This document shows positions 1-9,273 of a stretch of DNA of 13,362 bases, piece after piece. A model generated the notes under the pieces. It had not been told where the DNA came from. It ran no database searches and worked only from the letters and a program-made list of their open reading frames with translations. The stretch comes from Actinomycetota bacterium (GTDB lineage Bacteria; Actinomycetota; Actinomycetes; Actinomycetales; Microbacteriaceae). The stretch lies in NCBI GenBank assembly GCA_016870695.1, contig VGAV01000027.1, forward strand, positions 1 through 13,362, written 5' to 3'. A program made the position numbers and the translations under genes. Each line of letters begins with the position of its first letter. Within the stretch, counting starts at the first letter, position 1.

Positions 1-1559
<1,559 letters not shown>

Positions 1560-1670
1560 GTTCGTCTCCTTCGTCGGCGATTGCGCAGGCGTCGGCCCGC
1601 CGCATCCCATCTTCCCCGCGCTGAGCGGTCGATGCCAGGAAGGCCGACCTAACCGCGGAGGGACGGGTTT

Positions 1671-1690
1671 TTATCTTGATATCAAGATAA
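1671..1690. promoter_or_regulatory. Perfect 20-bp palindrome, candidate aconitase operator
   Basis: The sequence TTATCTTGATATCAAGATAA is a perfect inverted repeat with no spacer, in an AT-rich island within very GC-rich DNA. It begins five bases past the DUF3159 stop and lies 111 bases upstream of the aconitase GTG. Its symmetry, length and position fit the operator of a dimeric repressor. A terminator is less likely: the arms are AT-rich, there is no loop, and there is no GC stem. I have an unverified memory of similar TCTTGA-NN-TCAAGA words before TCA-cycle genes in other actinobacteria, but I cannot name the regulator. No regulator gene is in the window. Confidence 0.65.
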
Positions 1691-1695
1691 ATATA
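1690..1695 (-). promoter_or_regulatory. Candidate -10 element (TATATT) of the aconitase promoter
   Basis: On the minus strand TATATT matches five of six bases of the TATAAT consensus and directly abuts the 20-bp palindrome. A start seven to eight bases downstream would fall inside the palindrome (near 1683), so a protein bound there would block initiation. It would also give an untranslated leader of about 120 bases. No good -35 hexamer is seen 16-18 bases upstream (the region reads TCTCCC), so the promoter may be weak or need an activator. Confidence 0.4.
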
Positions 1696-2457
1696 TCAGG
1701 ACTTCGGCCGAGGGGAGAGAGCCCGGACGGCGAGCCAGGTGACGGCGAGCATCGGCGCGAAGAGGGGAAGGCCCATCACGATCTTCAGCGTGCCGAGCGC
1801 GGTGACGTCGCCCGCGAAGTACAGCGGCAGCTGCACGGCGAGTCGCGCGGCGAACAGTCCGGCCCACGCGATCGAGAGCCAGGTGTAGACGCGTCGCTTG
1901 CGCCGGTCCGCGCGCCACGCGGTGCCCTCCCCCAGCAGGTAGCCCGCGGCGAGACCGATGAGCGGCCAGCCGATGAGCGCGGAGACGAGGAAGGCGGTGC
2001 CGTACGCGCCGTTGGTGAAGAAGCCGAAGACGAAGTTGTCCTGCCCGCGGCCGGTCACCAGGGCCAGCACCGCCGCGCCGACCGTGGCGAGCAGACCGCC
2101 GATCGCCGCGCTCGGCGGCGACTTCGCGACCAGGCGGGCCACCGTGAAGACGACGGCGATCCCGACCGACACCCCCAGGCTCAGCAGGAGGTTCCCCTGA
2201 CGGGTCTCCGGATCGACGGTGACGGTGAAGAGGACGACGAACGCCAGCGAGGGCAGGACGGATTCCAGGATGCCGCGCCACCCGCCCATCGCCGCCCACA
2301 CGGCCGCGCCGGTGCTGGTGTGCTTCGAGGGGTCCAGGCCCGCGCGTCGCGCCGCGCTGCCGAGGGCGGCGCTCATGCTGTCGGCCGCGGAGGGCGGGTC
2401 CAGCGGGACGCGGTCGTCGTCGTCGCGGGAGGGGGTCCGGGCGGCCTCGTCGCTCAT
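1696..2457 (-). CDS. DUF3159 family polytopic membrane protein
   Basis: The protein has 253 residues. A charged, Asp/Pro-rich cytoplasmic-looking N-terminus (1-55) is followed by about six hydrophobic spans, near 63-82, 90-110, 117-135, 153-176, 190-213 and 225-246. The motifs VTVDPETRQGN and FGFFTNGAYGTAFLVSALIGWPLIG look like the actinobacterial DUF3159 family as I know it. No biochemical function is established that I can name. The ATG (2457-2455) overlaps the DUF3710 stop as ATGA, so translation is coupled to the upstream gene and expression follows dut and DUF3710. The stop lies five bases before the aconitase operator candidate, and no terminator lies between, so some read-through into aconitase is possible. 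Family assignment is from recall of the pattern and cluster order. A role in septation or transport would be guesswork. Confidence 0.85.
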   Translation of the reverse strand: MSDEAARTPSRDDDDRVPLDPPSAADSMSAALGSAARRAGLDPSKHTSTGAAVWAAMGGWRGILESVLPSLAFVVLFTVTVDPETRQGNLLLSLGVSVGIAVVFTVARLVAKSPPSAAIGGLLATVGAAVLALVTGRGQDNFVFGFFTNGAYGTAFLVSALIGWPLIGLAAGYLLGEGTAWRADRRKRRVYTWLSIAWAGLFAARLAVQLPLYFAGDVTALGTLKIVMGLPLFAPMLAVTWLAVRALSPRPKS

Positions 2458-3044
2458 GCGGTGGCGGGGCTCTGCGGCATCCGGAGCGGGATGAGGTCGC
2501 GCGGGGGCATGGGCGAGCCGCCCCGCACCACGACGATGGAGCGGAAGAGGTCCTCGACGGCCGCCGCGGCCTCGACGTCGGACGTCGCAGCGCCGCCGAT
2601 GACGCCGCGCAGGAACCAGCGCGGACCGTCCACGCCGACGAAGCGCGCGAGACGCTTCGCGGCGCCCTCGGCACCGGCCATCACGGGCACCTCGGCGAGC
2701 AGCTCGGGGCCGAGGGGGCCCTCGCGCTCCTCGACGCGGCCGCCCTGCTGCTTGACCTGCTGGCGGATCTGGTCGCGGGTCTCCTCCCACAGGCCGCTCG
2801 TGCGCGGCGCCGCGAAGGGCTGCACCTGAAGGGTGGAGTCGGCGTAGTCGAGTCCGACGGCGACGATGCGCTTGGTCTGCTCCTCCACCTCGAGGCGCAG
2901 GTTCAGCCCCTCGCGCGGCAGGATCTTGATGCCGCCGAGGTCGATGTAGGGACGGACCGCGTTGGCCTCGGCCTCGTCGAACGGGCCGACGCTCTCGCGA
3001 TCGGCGGGCGCGCTCTTGGCGGGCAGGGGTGAGACGTCGCTCAT
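2454..3044 (-). CDS. DUF3710 domain protein, cytoplasmic, unknown function
   Basis: The protein has 196 residues and no signal peptide or membrane span. Recognisable DUF3710 blocks are GPFDEAE (20-26), [11 protein letters not shown] (33-43), [19 protein letters not shown] (72-90), [12 protein letters not shown] (109-120), [17 protein letters not shown] (135-151) and [20 protein letters not shown] (171-190). The conserved tryptophans and the [11 protein letters not shown] block are the family's hallmark. It sits between dut and DUF3159, sharing ATGA overlaps with both: its ATG (3044-3042) overlaps the dut stop and its own stop overlaps the DUF3159 start. This arrangement recurs in actinobacteria as far as I recall, which suggests a shared but undefined role. 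No catalytic residues can be assigned with confidence. Confidence 0.9.
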   Translation of the reverse strand: MSDVSPLPAKSAPADRESVGPFDEAEANAVRPYIDLGGIKILPREGLNLRLEVEEQTKRIVAVGLDYADSTLQVQPFAAPRTSGLWEETRDQIRQQVKQQGGRVEEREGPLGPELLAEVPVMAGAEGAAKRLARFVGVDGPRWFLRGVIGGAATSDVEAAAAVEDLFRSIVVVRGGSPMPPRDLIPLRMPQSPATA

Positions 3045-3496
3045 CGGGTGCTCCCTTGCAGGTTCTGGTAGCCGCTCGACCCGAAGCCGCCCTCGCCGCG
3101 GACGCTGCTGGGAAGCTCGTCGACGGGGACGAAGCGGACGGGCGGGACGGGCAGGACGATCAGTTGAGCGATACGGTCGCCGACGGCGACGTCGTAGGGC
3201 TCCTCGAGATCCGTGTTCAGCAGGGCGACCTTGATCTCGCCGCGGTACCCGGCGTCGACGGTGCCCGGCGCGTTGACCACGGTGATGCCGTGCTTGGCGG
3301 CGAGGCCGCTGCGCGGGACGACGAAGGCGAGGTGCCCGTCGGGCAGCGCGATGCGCACGCCCGTTCCGACGAGCGCACGACGACCCGGCTCGAGGCGGAC
3401 GGCCTCCGCGGCGACGAGATCCGCGCCGGCGTCACCCGGGTGGGCGAAGACCGGGACCTCGGATGCGACAATGGGGACATCCACCGTTTCGGTCAC
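3041..3496 (-). CDS. dut: Deoxyuridine 5'-triphosphate nucleotidohydrolase (dUTPase)
   Basis: dUTPase hydrolyses dUTP to dUMP and pyrophosphate, which keeps uracil out of DNA and feeds thymidylate synthesis. The 151-residue length is normal for the trimeric family. All five motifs are present in order: I DAGADL (22-27), II PRSGLA (61-66), [19 protein letters not shown] (75-90), [10 protein letters not shown] (106-113) and [12 protein letters not shown] (133-143). In motif III, Asp81 is the general-base position and Tyr84 the position that excludes ribose. Motif V is the flexible C-terminal arm that closes over the active site. The start is GTG (3496-3494), with only weak Shine-Dalgarno character upstream. 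The start is 12 bases from the divergent DUF3093 ATG, so the dut promoter probably lies inside the DUF3093 coding region. The stop overlaps DUF3710 by ATGA. Confidence 0.97.
   Translation of the reverse strand: MTETVDVPIVASEVPVFAHPGDAGADLVAAEAVRLEPGRRALVGTGVRIALPDGHLAFVVPRSGLAAKHGITVVNAPGTVDAGYRGEIKVALLNTDLEEPYDVAVGDRIAQLIVLPVPPVRFVPVDELPSSVRGEGGFGSSGYQNLQGSTR
3464..3472 (+). promoter_or_regulatory. Candidate extended -10 for DUF3093, inside dut
   Basis: TGCGACAAT resembles an extended -10 (TGN followed by GACAAT, four of six matches to TATAAT). It lies about 37 bases before the DUF3093 ATG, within the first codons of dut. No convincing -35 is present, which is tolerable for an extended -10. 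This is a weak call based on motif and geometry. Confidence 0.3.
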
Positions 3497-3508
3497 CCCA
3501 CGAGGGTA

Positions 3509-4000
3509 ATGCAGAAGAGGGGGTGCGGCATCCGCACCGGATCCGACTACCGCGAGCGGCTGAGCCCGTCGCTCTGGGCCCTCGTGGCCGCCGCCCTGTG
3601 CGGGCCGATGGCCGCGCTCGTCTTCTCACCGCTCGACACCACGGTCGCCCTCGTCATCGGGCTCGTCGTGGCCGTGGCCATCGTGGCCACGCTCGTGGCG
3701 CTCTCCCCCGTCGTCGAGGTGCGGGACGGGGAGCTCCGCGCCGGACGGGCGCACATCGCCGTCGACCTTCTCGGCGAACCCGTCGGCGTCGTCGCGGACG
3801 AGGCTCGAACGGCCCGCGGGAGTGGTCTCAACCGGCGGGCCTGGCATGTGATCCGCGGCGGGATCGACGGGATCGTCACGGTGCCCGTGACCGATCCCGA
3901 GGATCCGACGCCGTCGTGGGTCGTCTCGACCCGGACGCCGGATCGCCTGATCGCGGCGATCCAGCGGGCTCAGGTCAGGCTGCGCACTCCACGCAGATGA
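3509..4000 (+). CDS. DUF3093 family small membrane protein
   Basis: The protein has 163 residues. Two closely spaced hydrophobic spans (about 23-41 and 46-66) form a hairpin anchor near the N-terminus. A soluble domain of about 95 residues follows, with DUF3093-type blocks [18 protein letters not shown] (66-83), [20 protein letters not shown] (111-130) and [16 protein letters not shown] (132-147). Function is unknown. The ATG (3509-3511) gives the usual family opening MQKR...YRERL and has GAGGG (3502-3506) close upstream. It diverges from dut with 12 bases between start codons. Its stop lies inside the convergent DUF4193 gene, giving a 26-base tail-to-tail overlap. In other actinobacteria DUF3093 is, as I recall, often found beside dut and DUF4193, so the neighbourhood supports the call. 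Confidence 0.88.
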   Translation: MQKRGCGIRTGSDYRERLSPSLWALVAAALCGPMAALVFSPLDTTVALVIGLVVAVAIVATLVALSPVVEVRDGELRAGRAHIAVDLLGEPVGVVADEARTARGSGLNRRAWHVIRGGIDGIVTVPVTDPEDPTPSWVVSTRTPDRLIAAIQRAQVRLRTPRR

Positions 4001-4268
4001 AGCCGGGGCCGTCCTCGTGGTCGATCTGCGAGCGGTGCTTCACGAGGAAGCAGTTCATGCAGGTGAACTCGTCCTCCTGAGGGGGGAGCACGACGACGTC
4101 GAGCTCGATGTCGGAGAGGTCGGCACCGGGGAGCTCGAAGCCGGAGGGGTTGTCGGCATCCTCGTTGTCGATCGACCCCGACGTCTTGTCGGGCACGCGC
4201 TCCTTGAGGGCCTCGATCGACTCGCTGTCGTCCTCGGTCTTGCGCGGTGCGTCGTAATCGGTGGCCAT
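3975..4268 (-). CDS. DUF4193 family zinc-ribbon-like small protein
   Basis: The protein has 97 residues. A very acidic N-terminal two-thirds (rich in Asp and Glu, with FELPGADLSDIELDVVVLPP at 44-63) is followed by a four-cysteine zinc-ribbon-like tail: FTCMNCFLVKH (Cys70, Cys73) and GFICVECAA (Cys92, Cys95). The two CxxC pairs are 18 residues apart, as expected for one zinc site. The opening MATDYDAPRKT fits the actinobacterial DUF4193 family as I know it. Function is unknown. Zinc binding is inferred from the cysteines, and a role with RNA polymerase or stress would be speculation. The ATG is at 4268-4266, with only a weak purine-rich stretch upstream. The gene diverges from sepH and overlaps DUF3093 at the 3' ends by 26 bases. 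Confidence 0.9.
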   Translation of the reverse strand: MATDYDAPRKTEDDSESIEALKERVPDKTSGSIDNEDADNPSGFELPGADLSDIELDVVVLPPQEDEFTCMNCFLVKHRSQIDHEDGPGFICVECAA

Positions 4269-4478
4269 GCGTGCGGGTCTCTACTTCCGGTTTTCTTGGT
4301 GCCTCTGCCCGATCGGGCGGCGATAGTTTGCATGACCCCTCGGTCGAAAGCAAATGCGGTCGACGGGCCTTGCATATCGGGCGAGGCGTGAAACTCGCGG
4401 CGCGCCCGCGATATTCCCGAATCCGCCGGAACACCGTGACAGCATGGGCGCTGACCGCAGATCGGAGGGGTGTTTCGC
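4269..4478. promoter_or_regulatory. Divergent promoter region between DUF4193 and sepH
   Basis: This 210-base gap must drive both genes. For DUF4193 (minus strand) a weak candidate is TTGCTT (4353-4348), 17 bases, CAAACT (4330-4325). A perfect 12-bp palindrome GCCCGATCGGGC (4307-4318) would then lie at the start of its transcript. For sepH (plus strand) a candidate is GTGAAA (4388-4393), 16 bases, GATATT (4410-4415), leaving a leader of about 55 bases. The region is less GC-rich than its neighbours. That it is a promoter region is secure from the gene layout; the individual hexamers are not. Confidence 0.4.
4464..4470 (+). promoter_or_regulatory. sepH ribosome binding site
   Basis: GGAGGGG lies eight bases before the ATG at 4479. 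This decides the start in favour of MEQLKVIG rather than the in-frame GTG at 4470, which overlaps the Shine-Dalgarno sequence itself. Confidence 0.8.
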
Positions 4479-5516
4479 ATGGAACAGCTCAAAGTCATCG
4501 GAACCGAGGATGACGTCCTCGTCGTCGCGACCGAATCGGGCGAGAGATTCGCCCTCGCGCTGGACGAGGTGCTGCGCGCGGAGGCGCGCCGGTCGCGCCG
4601 CGACCGCGACACCGACGACGGTGCTCCCCGGCCGAGCCCGCGGGAGATCCAGGCGCACATCCGCGCCGGTCTCTCGGCGCGCGAGGTCGCGACGCTGCTG
4701 AACGCACGGATCGAGGACGTCGAGCGCTTCGAGCGTCCCGTCCTGGCCGAGCGCGAGCACGTCGTGGGTCAGGCGCTGGCGGTCCCCGTCCTCCTCGGCG
4801 GGGCGCTCGAGCACGACGCCCCCATCACGTTCGGCGCGGCCGTGAGGGCCAAGCTCGCCGAGGCCGGCGCCTCCGCGGAGCGGTGGACCAGCTGGAAGGA
4901 CGCCAACGGCTGGATGGTCAAGCTGGAGTTCACGGCGAACGGCATCGACCACGACGCCCGCTGGAGCTTCGACCCCCGCCGCAGCAACCTGTCGCCCCAG
5001 AACGCGGACGCCATCCAGCTCTCCCGTCAGGGATCCCTGCCCGAAGGGCTGATCCCGCGCCTGCGCGCCCTCGACACGCCCCTGCCCAAGGACGACAGCC
5101 GCTTCGACAGCGGCGCCTTCGGGCCCCGCAAGCTCGAGATCGACGACGAGCAGTCGACCGAGCCCGTCGGTCCCGCGCCCGCCGCGGTGCAGGCGGCCGC
5201 CATCAAGAGGGCACCGGACGCCCCCGTGACCTCGGCGGAGACCGCCGACCTCCTCGAGGCGCTGCGGCGCCGCCGCGGACAGCGGGAGCCGCTGCCTGGC
5301 ACGACCGAGCAGGAGGGCGCGCCGCGCACGGGCGCCGCGCCCGTGGCCCTGTTCGACGCCGTCGCGGTCGAGCCCGAGCACCGGGAGGACGACGTCGAGA
5401 CGACGGCGTCGACGGATCGTCCGGCGCCCGCGGAGACGGGCCGTCGCCCGAAGGGCCGTCCGTCGATGCCCTCCTGGGACGAGATCGTCTTCGGCGCGCG
5501 CAGCGACGAGAGCTGA
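4479..5516 (+). CDS. sepH: Septation protein SepH (DUF3071)
   Basis: SepH is an actinobacterial cell-division protein known to bind FtsZ and promote assembly of FtsZ filaments at septa. The 345-residue product has the expected layout. The conserved N-terminal domain (MEQLKVIGTEDD to about residue 215) contains a helix-turn-helix-like segment REIQAHIRAGLSAREVATLL (55-74), followed by ERFERPVLAEREHVVGQA (82-99). The block WTSWKDANGWMVKLEF (136-151) and the stretch up to RRSNLSPQNADAIQLS (167-182) belong to the same domain. A long low-complexity, charged and proline-rich linker follows (about 225-320). The protein ends in the conserved tail KGRPSMPSWDEIVFG (325-339). The C-terminal part is the likely FtsZ contact, by analogy with characterised SepH. 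It diverges from DUF4193 and converges on the phosphodiesterase gene 48 bases downstream, with no strong terminator visible between them. Confidence 0.95.
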   Translation: MEQLKVIGTEDDVLVVATESGERFALALDEVLRAEARRSRRDRDTDDGAPRPSPREIQAHIRAGLSAREVATLLNARIEDVERFERPVLAEREHVVGQALAVPVLLGGALEHDAPITFGAAVRAKLAEAGASAERWTSWKDANGWMVKLEFTANGIDHDARWSFDPRRSNLSPQNADAIQLSRQGSLPEGLIPRLRALDTPLPKDDSRFDSGAFGPRKLEIDDEQSTEPVGPAPAAVQAAAIKRAPDAPVTSAETADLLEALRRRRGQREPLPGTTEQEGAPRTGAAPVALFDAVAVEPEHREDDVETTASTDRPAPAETGRRPKGRPSMPSWDEIVFGARSDES

Positions 5517-5564
5517 CGCGGGTCTCCCCCGGCGTCGTTCGAGCCGCGTCGGCCCGCGGGCGAC

Positions 5565-6692
5565 TCAGGCGAACGCGCCCAGGCGCAGCAGCGGGACGGT
5601 CCGCTCCTCGTCCGTGAGTGAGCCGTGCTGCCCCACCATCCGCTGGGGGCGCTTGTCGCGCTCCCGGTCGTCGTAATAGGCGAAGCGACCGCGGGCCGCC
5701 ACGAGGACGTCGCCGATCCGGTCGCCTACCTCGTCGTCGACCGCGCCGAACACGCCCGCGGCGACGGCCTCGTCGCGGCTCATGACCCAGGCCCGGGCGG
5801 CCTCGCGGTCGCGCCAGACGGCGAGGACGTCGTCGGCGCGACCGGGCTCGGCGTACAGGTGCAGCATGCGCGGCTCGCCGCCGATGAGGGCGACGCCGTC
5901 GACGCGCGGGTCGTCCTCGCCGAGGAGCACGTGCTTGTGCGCGGGCACGTCGACCATGCCGTGATCCGCGGTGACCAGGACGCCGGTGCCCGGGTCGAGG
6001 GCGGCATCCAGGATCCGGGCGGCCCCGTCGACGCGCTCGAGCGCGTCCGTCCAGGGGTCGGACTCCCAGCCGTGCTTGTGACCGGCGCTGTCGAGATCGG
6101 GGGCGTACAAGTAGATGAGGGCTCCGGGATGCCGCCCGGCCAGATCGGCCGCGATGCGGACGCGTTCCTCCAGGTCGCTCGAGGCCAGGAACTCGGCGCC
6201 GCGGAGGGTGGCGGCGGTGAAGCCGGTCCCCGTGTACTCCGGACGCGAGACGACGAAGCACGGGCGTCCCGCTGCGGCCTCGCTCTCCATGAGGGGGCGT
6301 CGGCGCTGCCAGGTGAGGGGGTCCAGGCCGTCGGTCTCCCAGCCGTGCAGCTGATTGGAGGCGACGTCCGTGCCGGGGATCCGCGCGCGGTAGCCGACGA
6401 TGCCGTGCCCGCCCGGCTCGGCGCCGGTGAGGAGGCTGCTGAGGGCCGCCGCGGTCGTCGACGGGAACACGGTGCGGGCCACGTCGCGGCGTCCGCCCAC
6501 GGACCCCAGGAAGCGCGCATGACCGCGACGTGCGGCGAGGTTGTGGGCGCCGAGCCCGTCGACGACGAAGACGATCGCGCTGCGCGCGGGGGCGAACCAG
6601 TCGCCCTCCCCGTTCAGCGACGCGATCGTCTGGGTGAGAACGCCGGTGAGGCTCCGGGAGCGGGGCGGGTCGGCCGGTAGGCTGAGGGACAT
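5565..6692 (-). CDS. Nucleotide pyrophosphatase/phosphodiesterase family protein (alkaline phosphatase superfamily)
   Basis: The 375-residue protein has the two-metal core of the PF01663 phosphodiesterase branch: FVVDGLGAHNL with metal ligand Asp45, RTVFPSTTAAALSSLLTG with the nucleophilic threonine at 79 or 80, YAPDLDSAGHKHG (Asp201, His205), VTADHGMVDVP (Asp243, His244) and a final VGQHGSLTDEE with His356. The enzymes hydrolyse phosphodiester or pyrophosphate bonds; the substrate here cannot be read from sequence. I see no signal peptide or lipobox, so a cytoplasmic location is likely, which is uncommon for this superfamily. The ATG at 6692-6690 (MSLSLPADPP) fits the family start, with GGGAG about ten bases upstream; a longer in-frame start near 6812 would run into parC. 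It diverges from parC with 79 bases between starts and converges with sepH. Confidence 0.9.
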   Translation of the reverse strand: MSLSLPADPPRSRSLTGVLTQTIASLNGEGDWFAPARSAIVFVVDGLGAHNLAARRGHARFLGSVGGRRDVARTVFPSTTAAALSSLLTGAEPGGHGIVGYRARIPGTDVASNQLHGWETDGLDPLTWQRRRPLMESEAAAGRPCFVVSRPEYTGTGFTAATLRGAEFLASSDLEERVRIAADLAGRHPGALIYLYAPDLDSAGHKHGWESDPWTDALERVDGAARILDAALDPGTGVLVTADHGMVDVPAHKHVLLGEDDPRVDGVALIGGEPRMLHLYAEPGRADDVLAVWRDREAARAWVMSRDEAVAAGVFGAVDDEVGDRIGDVLVAARGRFAYYDDRERDKRPQRMVGQHGSLTDEERTVPLLRLGAFA

Positions 6693-6771
6693 CGGGGCCA
6701 GTCTCCCACACGACTCGCGGCCGCCCTGTCGGCCCTCGCGACCCGACGCCGCTCTATCCGAGGCCTGAACT
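6693..6771. promoter_or_regulatory. Divergent start region between the phosphodiesterase gene and parC
   Basis: Seventy-nine bases separate the two start codons, so both promoters must lie here or reach into the opposite gene. I find no convincing -35/-10 pair on either strand. The only notable element for parC is GAGG (6760-6763), eight bases before its ATG, a modest ribosome binding site. Confidence 0.3.
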
Positions 6772-9225
6772 ATGCCCGATTCCCGTTCCTCCTCCCCTGT
6801 CGCCGAGCGCATCGAGGACGTCGATGTCTCCGCCGAGATGCAGGGGTCTTTCCTGGAGTACGCCTACTCCGTCATCTACTCGCGCGCACTCCCCGACGCA
6901 CGCGACGGGCTCAAGCCGGTTCAGCGCCGCATCCTCTACCAGATGGCCGAGATGGGCCTGCGTCCCGACCGGGGCCACGTCAAGAGCGCCCGCGTCGTCG
7001 GCGAGGTGATGGGAAAGCTCCACCCCCACGGCGACGCCCCCATCTACGACGCCCTCGTCCGCCTCGCCCAGCACTTCTCCCTGCGCGTGCCGCTCGTCGA
7101 CGGGCACGGCAACTTCGGCTCCCTCGACGACGGCCCCGCCGCCCCCCGCTACACGGAGGCGCGTCTGGCCCCGCCCGCGCTGGCGCTGACCGAGAACCTC
7201 GACGAGGACGTCGTCGACTTCATCCCGAACTACGACGGCCAGTTCCAGCAGCCCGACGTCCTCCCCGCGGCGTTCCCGAACCTCCTCGTCAACGGCGCCA
7301 CCGGCATCGCCGTCGGCATGGCGACGAACATGGCCCCGCACAACCTCGTGGAGGTGGTGGCGGCCGCGACCCATCTGCTGCGGCATCCCGAGGCCTCCGT
7401 CGAGGAGCTCATGGAGTTCGTCCCGGGCCCCGACCTGCCCTCCGGCGGGATCATCGTCGGCCTCGACGGCATCAAGGACGCGTACACCAACGGCCGCGGC
7501 AGCTTCCGCACGCGGGCGAAGGCGTCGATCGAGTCCCTCGGCCCGCGCCGCACCGGCATCGTCATCACCGAGCTGCCCTACCTCGTCGGCCCGGAGCGCG
7601 TGATCGAGAAGATCAAGGACGCGGTGCAGGCCAAGAAGCTGACCGGCATCGCCGACGTCACCGACCTGACGGACCGCAACAACGGGCTGCGCCTGGTGAT
7701 CGGCATCAAGACCGGCTTCGACCCGAAGGCCGTCCTCGAGCACCTGTACCGCCTGACCCCGCTCGAGGACTCGTTCGGCATGAACAATGTCGCCCTCGTC
7801 GACGGTCAGCCGCAGACCCTCGGCCTGAAGGAGATGCTGCGGGTCTATCTCGACCACCGCATCCGCGTGGTCACGCGTCGCAGCGAGTTCCGCCTCGCGC
7901 GCAAGCGGGAGCGTCTGCACCTCGTCGAGGGACTCCTCATCGCGATCCTCGACATCGACGAGGTCATCCAGGTCATCCGCTCCTCCGATGACGGCGACGA
8001 GGCGCGCACGCGGCTGCAGGAGGTGTTCGACCTCTCGCACCCGCAGGCCGAGTACATCCTCGAGCTGCGCCTGCGCCGCCTGACGAAGTTCTCACGCATC
8101 GAGCTCGAGGCCGAGCGCGACCGCCTGCAGGCCGAGATCGACGAGCTCGTCCGCCTGCTCGGCGACGACCTGCTGCTGCGCGACCAGGTCGCCCGGGAGC
8201 TGCAGGCCGCCGCGGACGCCTACGGCACCCCGCGGCGCACGATGCTGCTGAACGGCGGACCCGTGCAGCCGCGCTCGGCGAAGGCCGCGGCCGCGGCGGA
8301 CCTGCAGATCGCGGACGCCCCGTGCCGCGTCTTCCTGTCGGCGACGGGCCGGATGATCCGCGCGGAGCTCTCCGCCGACGCTCCCGGGGGCGGGGTCGTC
8401 CCGCCGACCCGGCGGTCCAAGCACGACGCGGTCCGCTCGTCCGTCGACACGACCACCCGCGGCGACATCGGCGCGGTCACCTCCGCCGGACGCCTCGTGC
8501 GCTTCTCCCCCGTCGACCTGCCGTCGGTGCCGGGCAACTCCGTGCAGCTGGCCGCGGGCACCCGCGTCGAGCAGTACCTCCCGCTGGCCAAGGGCGAACA
8601 GGTCGTCGCCCTGGTCCCGCTGACGGACGGGCCGCCCGTCGCCCTCGGCACCGCCCAAGGCGTGGTCAAGCGCGTCGCCGCGAGCGAGCTGGGGACGAAG
8701 CCCGACATCGAGATCATCGCGCTGCGCAACGGCGACCGCGTGGTCGGCGCCGCGCCCGCCTCCGACGGGGCCGAGCTCGTGTTCGTGGCCGCCGACGCCC
8801 AGCTGCTGCGGTTCGACGCCTCCTCGGTGCGGCCGCAGGGACGCTCGGCGGGCGGCATGGCCGGCATCCGTCTCGCCGACGACGTGGAGGTCATCTCGTT
8901 CTCGGTCGTCGGAGCGTCGGCGTTCGACGCCGTCGTCGTGACTATCGCGGGCAGCAGCAGCGCCCTGCCGGGCACCGACGCGGGCAGCGCCAAGGTATCG
9001 GCGTTCAGCGAGTTCCCCGCCAAGGGGCGGGCCACGGGCGGGGTGCGCGCGCAGCGCCTGCTGCGCGGGGAGGACGCGCTCGTGCTCGCCTGGGTCGGAA
9101 CCGACCCGCGCGCAGTGGGTCCGGACGGCGCGGCGCGCACGCTCCCCGACGCCGGCGCGAAGAGGGATGCCTCGGGTCAGCCGCTCGATGCGGTCGTCGC
9201 CGCGGTGGGTACGACCGTCCGCTGA
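6772..9225 (+). CDS. parC: DNA topoisomerase IV subunit A (GyrA/ParC family)
   Basis: The 817-residue protein is the DNA-cleaving subunit of a type IIA topoisomerase that decatenates and relaxes DNA together with ParE. The breakage-reunion domain spans about 1-500, with the catalytic tyrosine at 127 in [10 protein letters not shown], the quinolone-pocket helix [18 protein letters not shown] (81-98) and [17 protein letters not shown] in the middle. A coiled-coil tower segment near 370-480 and a beta-pinwheel C-terminal domain (about 515-790) follow. The C-terminal domain has no QRRGGKG-type GyrA box, and the gene faces a parE rather than lying behind gyrB near dnaA. Both points favour ParC over GyrA. 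The position equivalent to E. coli GyrA Ser83 is Ala89, and Asp87 corresponds to Asp93. The ATG (6772) has a modest GAGG upstream. It converges on parE with 58 bases between stops. Confidence 0.93.
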   Translation: MPDSRSSSPVAERIEDVDVSAEMQGSFLEYAYSVIYSRALPDARDGLKPVQRRILYQMAEMGLRPDRGHVKSARVVGEVMGKLHPHGDAPIYDALVRLAQHFSLRVPLVDGHGNFGSLDDGPAAPRYTEARLAPPALALTENLDEDVVDFIPNYDGQFQQPDVLPAAFPNLLVNGATGIAVGMATNMAPHNLVEVVAAATHLLRHPEASVEELMEFVPGPDLPSGGIIVGLDGIKDAYTNGRGSFRTRAKASIESLGPRRTGIVITELPYLVGPERVIEKIKDAVQAKKLTGIADVTDLTDRNNGLRLVIGIKTGFDPKAVLEHLYRLTPLEDSFGMNNVALVDGQPQTLGLKEMLRVYLDHRIRVVTRRSEFRLARKRERLHLVEGLLIAILDIDEVIQVIRSSDDGDEARTRLQEVFDLSHPQAEYILELRLRRLTKFSRIELEAERDRLQAEIDELVRLLGDDLLLRDQVARELQAAADAYGTPRRTMLLNGGPVQPRSAKAAAAADLQIADAPCRVFLSATGRMIRAELSADAPGGGVVPPTRRSKHDAVRSSVDTTTRGDIGAVTSAGRLVRFSPVDLPSVPGNSVQLAAGTRVEQYLPLAKGEQVVALVPLTDGPPVALGTAQGVVKRVAASELGTKPDIEIIALRNGDRVVGAAPASDGAELVFVAADAQLLRFDASSVRPQGRSAGGMAGIRLADDVEVISFSVVGASAFDAVVVTIAGSSSALPGTDAGSAKVSAFSEFPAKGRATGGVRAQRLLRGEDALVLAWVGTDPRAVGPDGAARTLPDAGAKRDASGQPLDAVVAAVGTTVR

Positions 9226-9239
9226 CCCCGCGCCACCCG

Positions 9240-9273
9240 CTCCCGCGCTGACCGGGCTCCCGCGCTGAACCCG
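9240..9273. repeat. 17-bp direct tandem repeat between parC and parE
   Basis: CTCCCGCGCTGACCGGG is followed directly by CTCCCGCGCTGAACCCG, two 17-bp units identical at 14 positions, including the first 12. They occupy most of the short gap between the convergent parC and parE stops. They look like a local duplication in non-coding DNA; no function is evident. Confidence 0.7.

Noticed and set aside
1671..1690. The palindrome as a rho-independent terminator for the dut cluster
   Set aside because: The stem is AT-rich with no loop. The following A/T run is short and on the minus strand reads as A rather than T, so an operator is the better reading.
4470..4478. Earlier in-frame GTG start for sepH
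   Set aside because: It overlaps the GGAGGGG ribosome binding site of the ATG at 4479, and the family N-terminus begins MEQLKVIG or similar.
5518..5560. Hairpin between sepH and the phosphodiesterase gene as terminator
   Set aside because: Only a five- to six-bp GC stem (CCGCG/CGCGG or CGCGGG/CCCGCG) can be drawn, with no T-run. Such pairings are expected by chance at this composition.
6754..8040. 428-residue open frame opposite parC
   Set aside because: Antisense shadow of the breakage-reunion domain; no family motifs and a biased composition.
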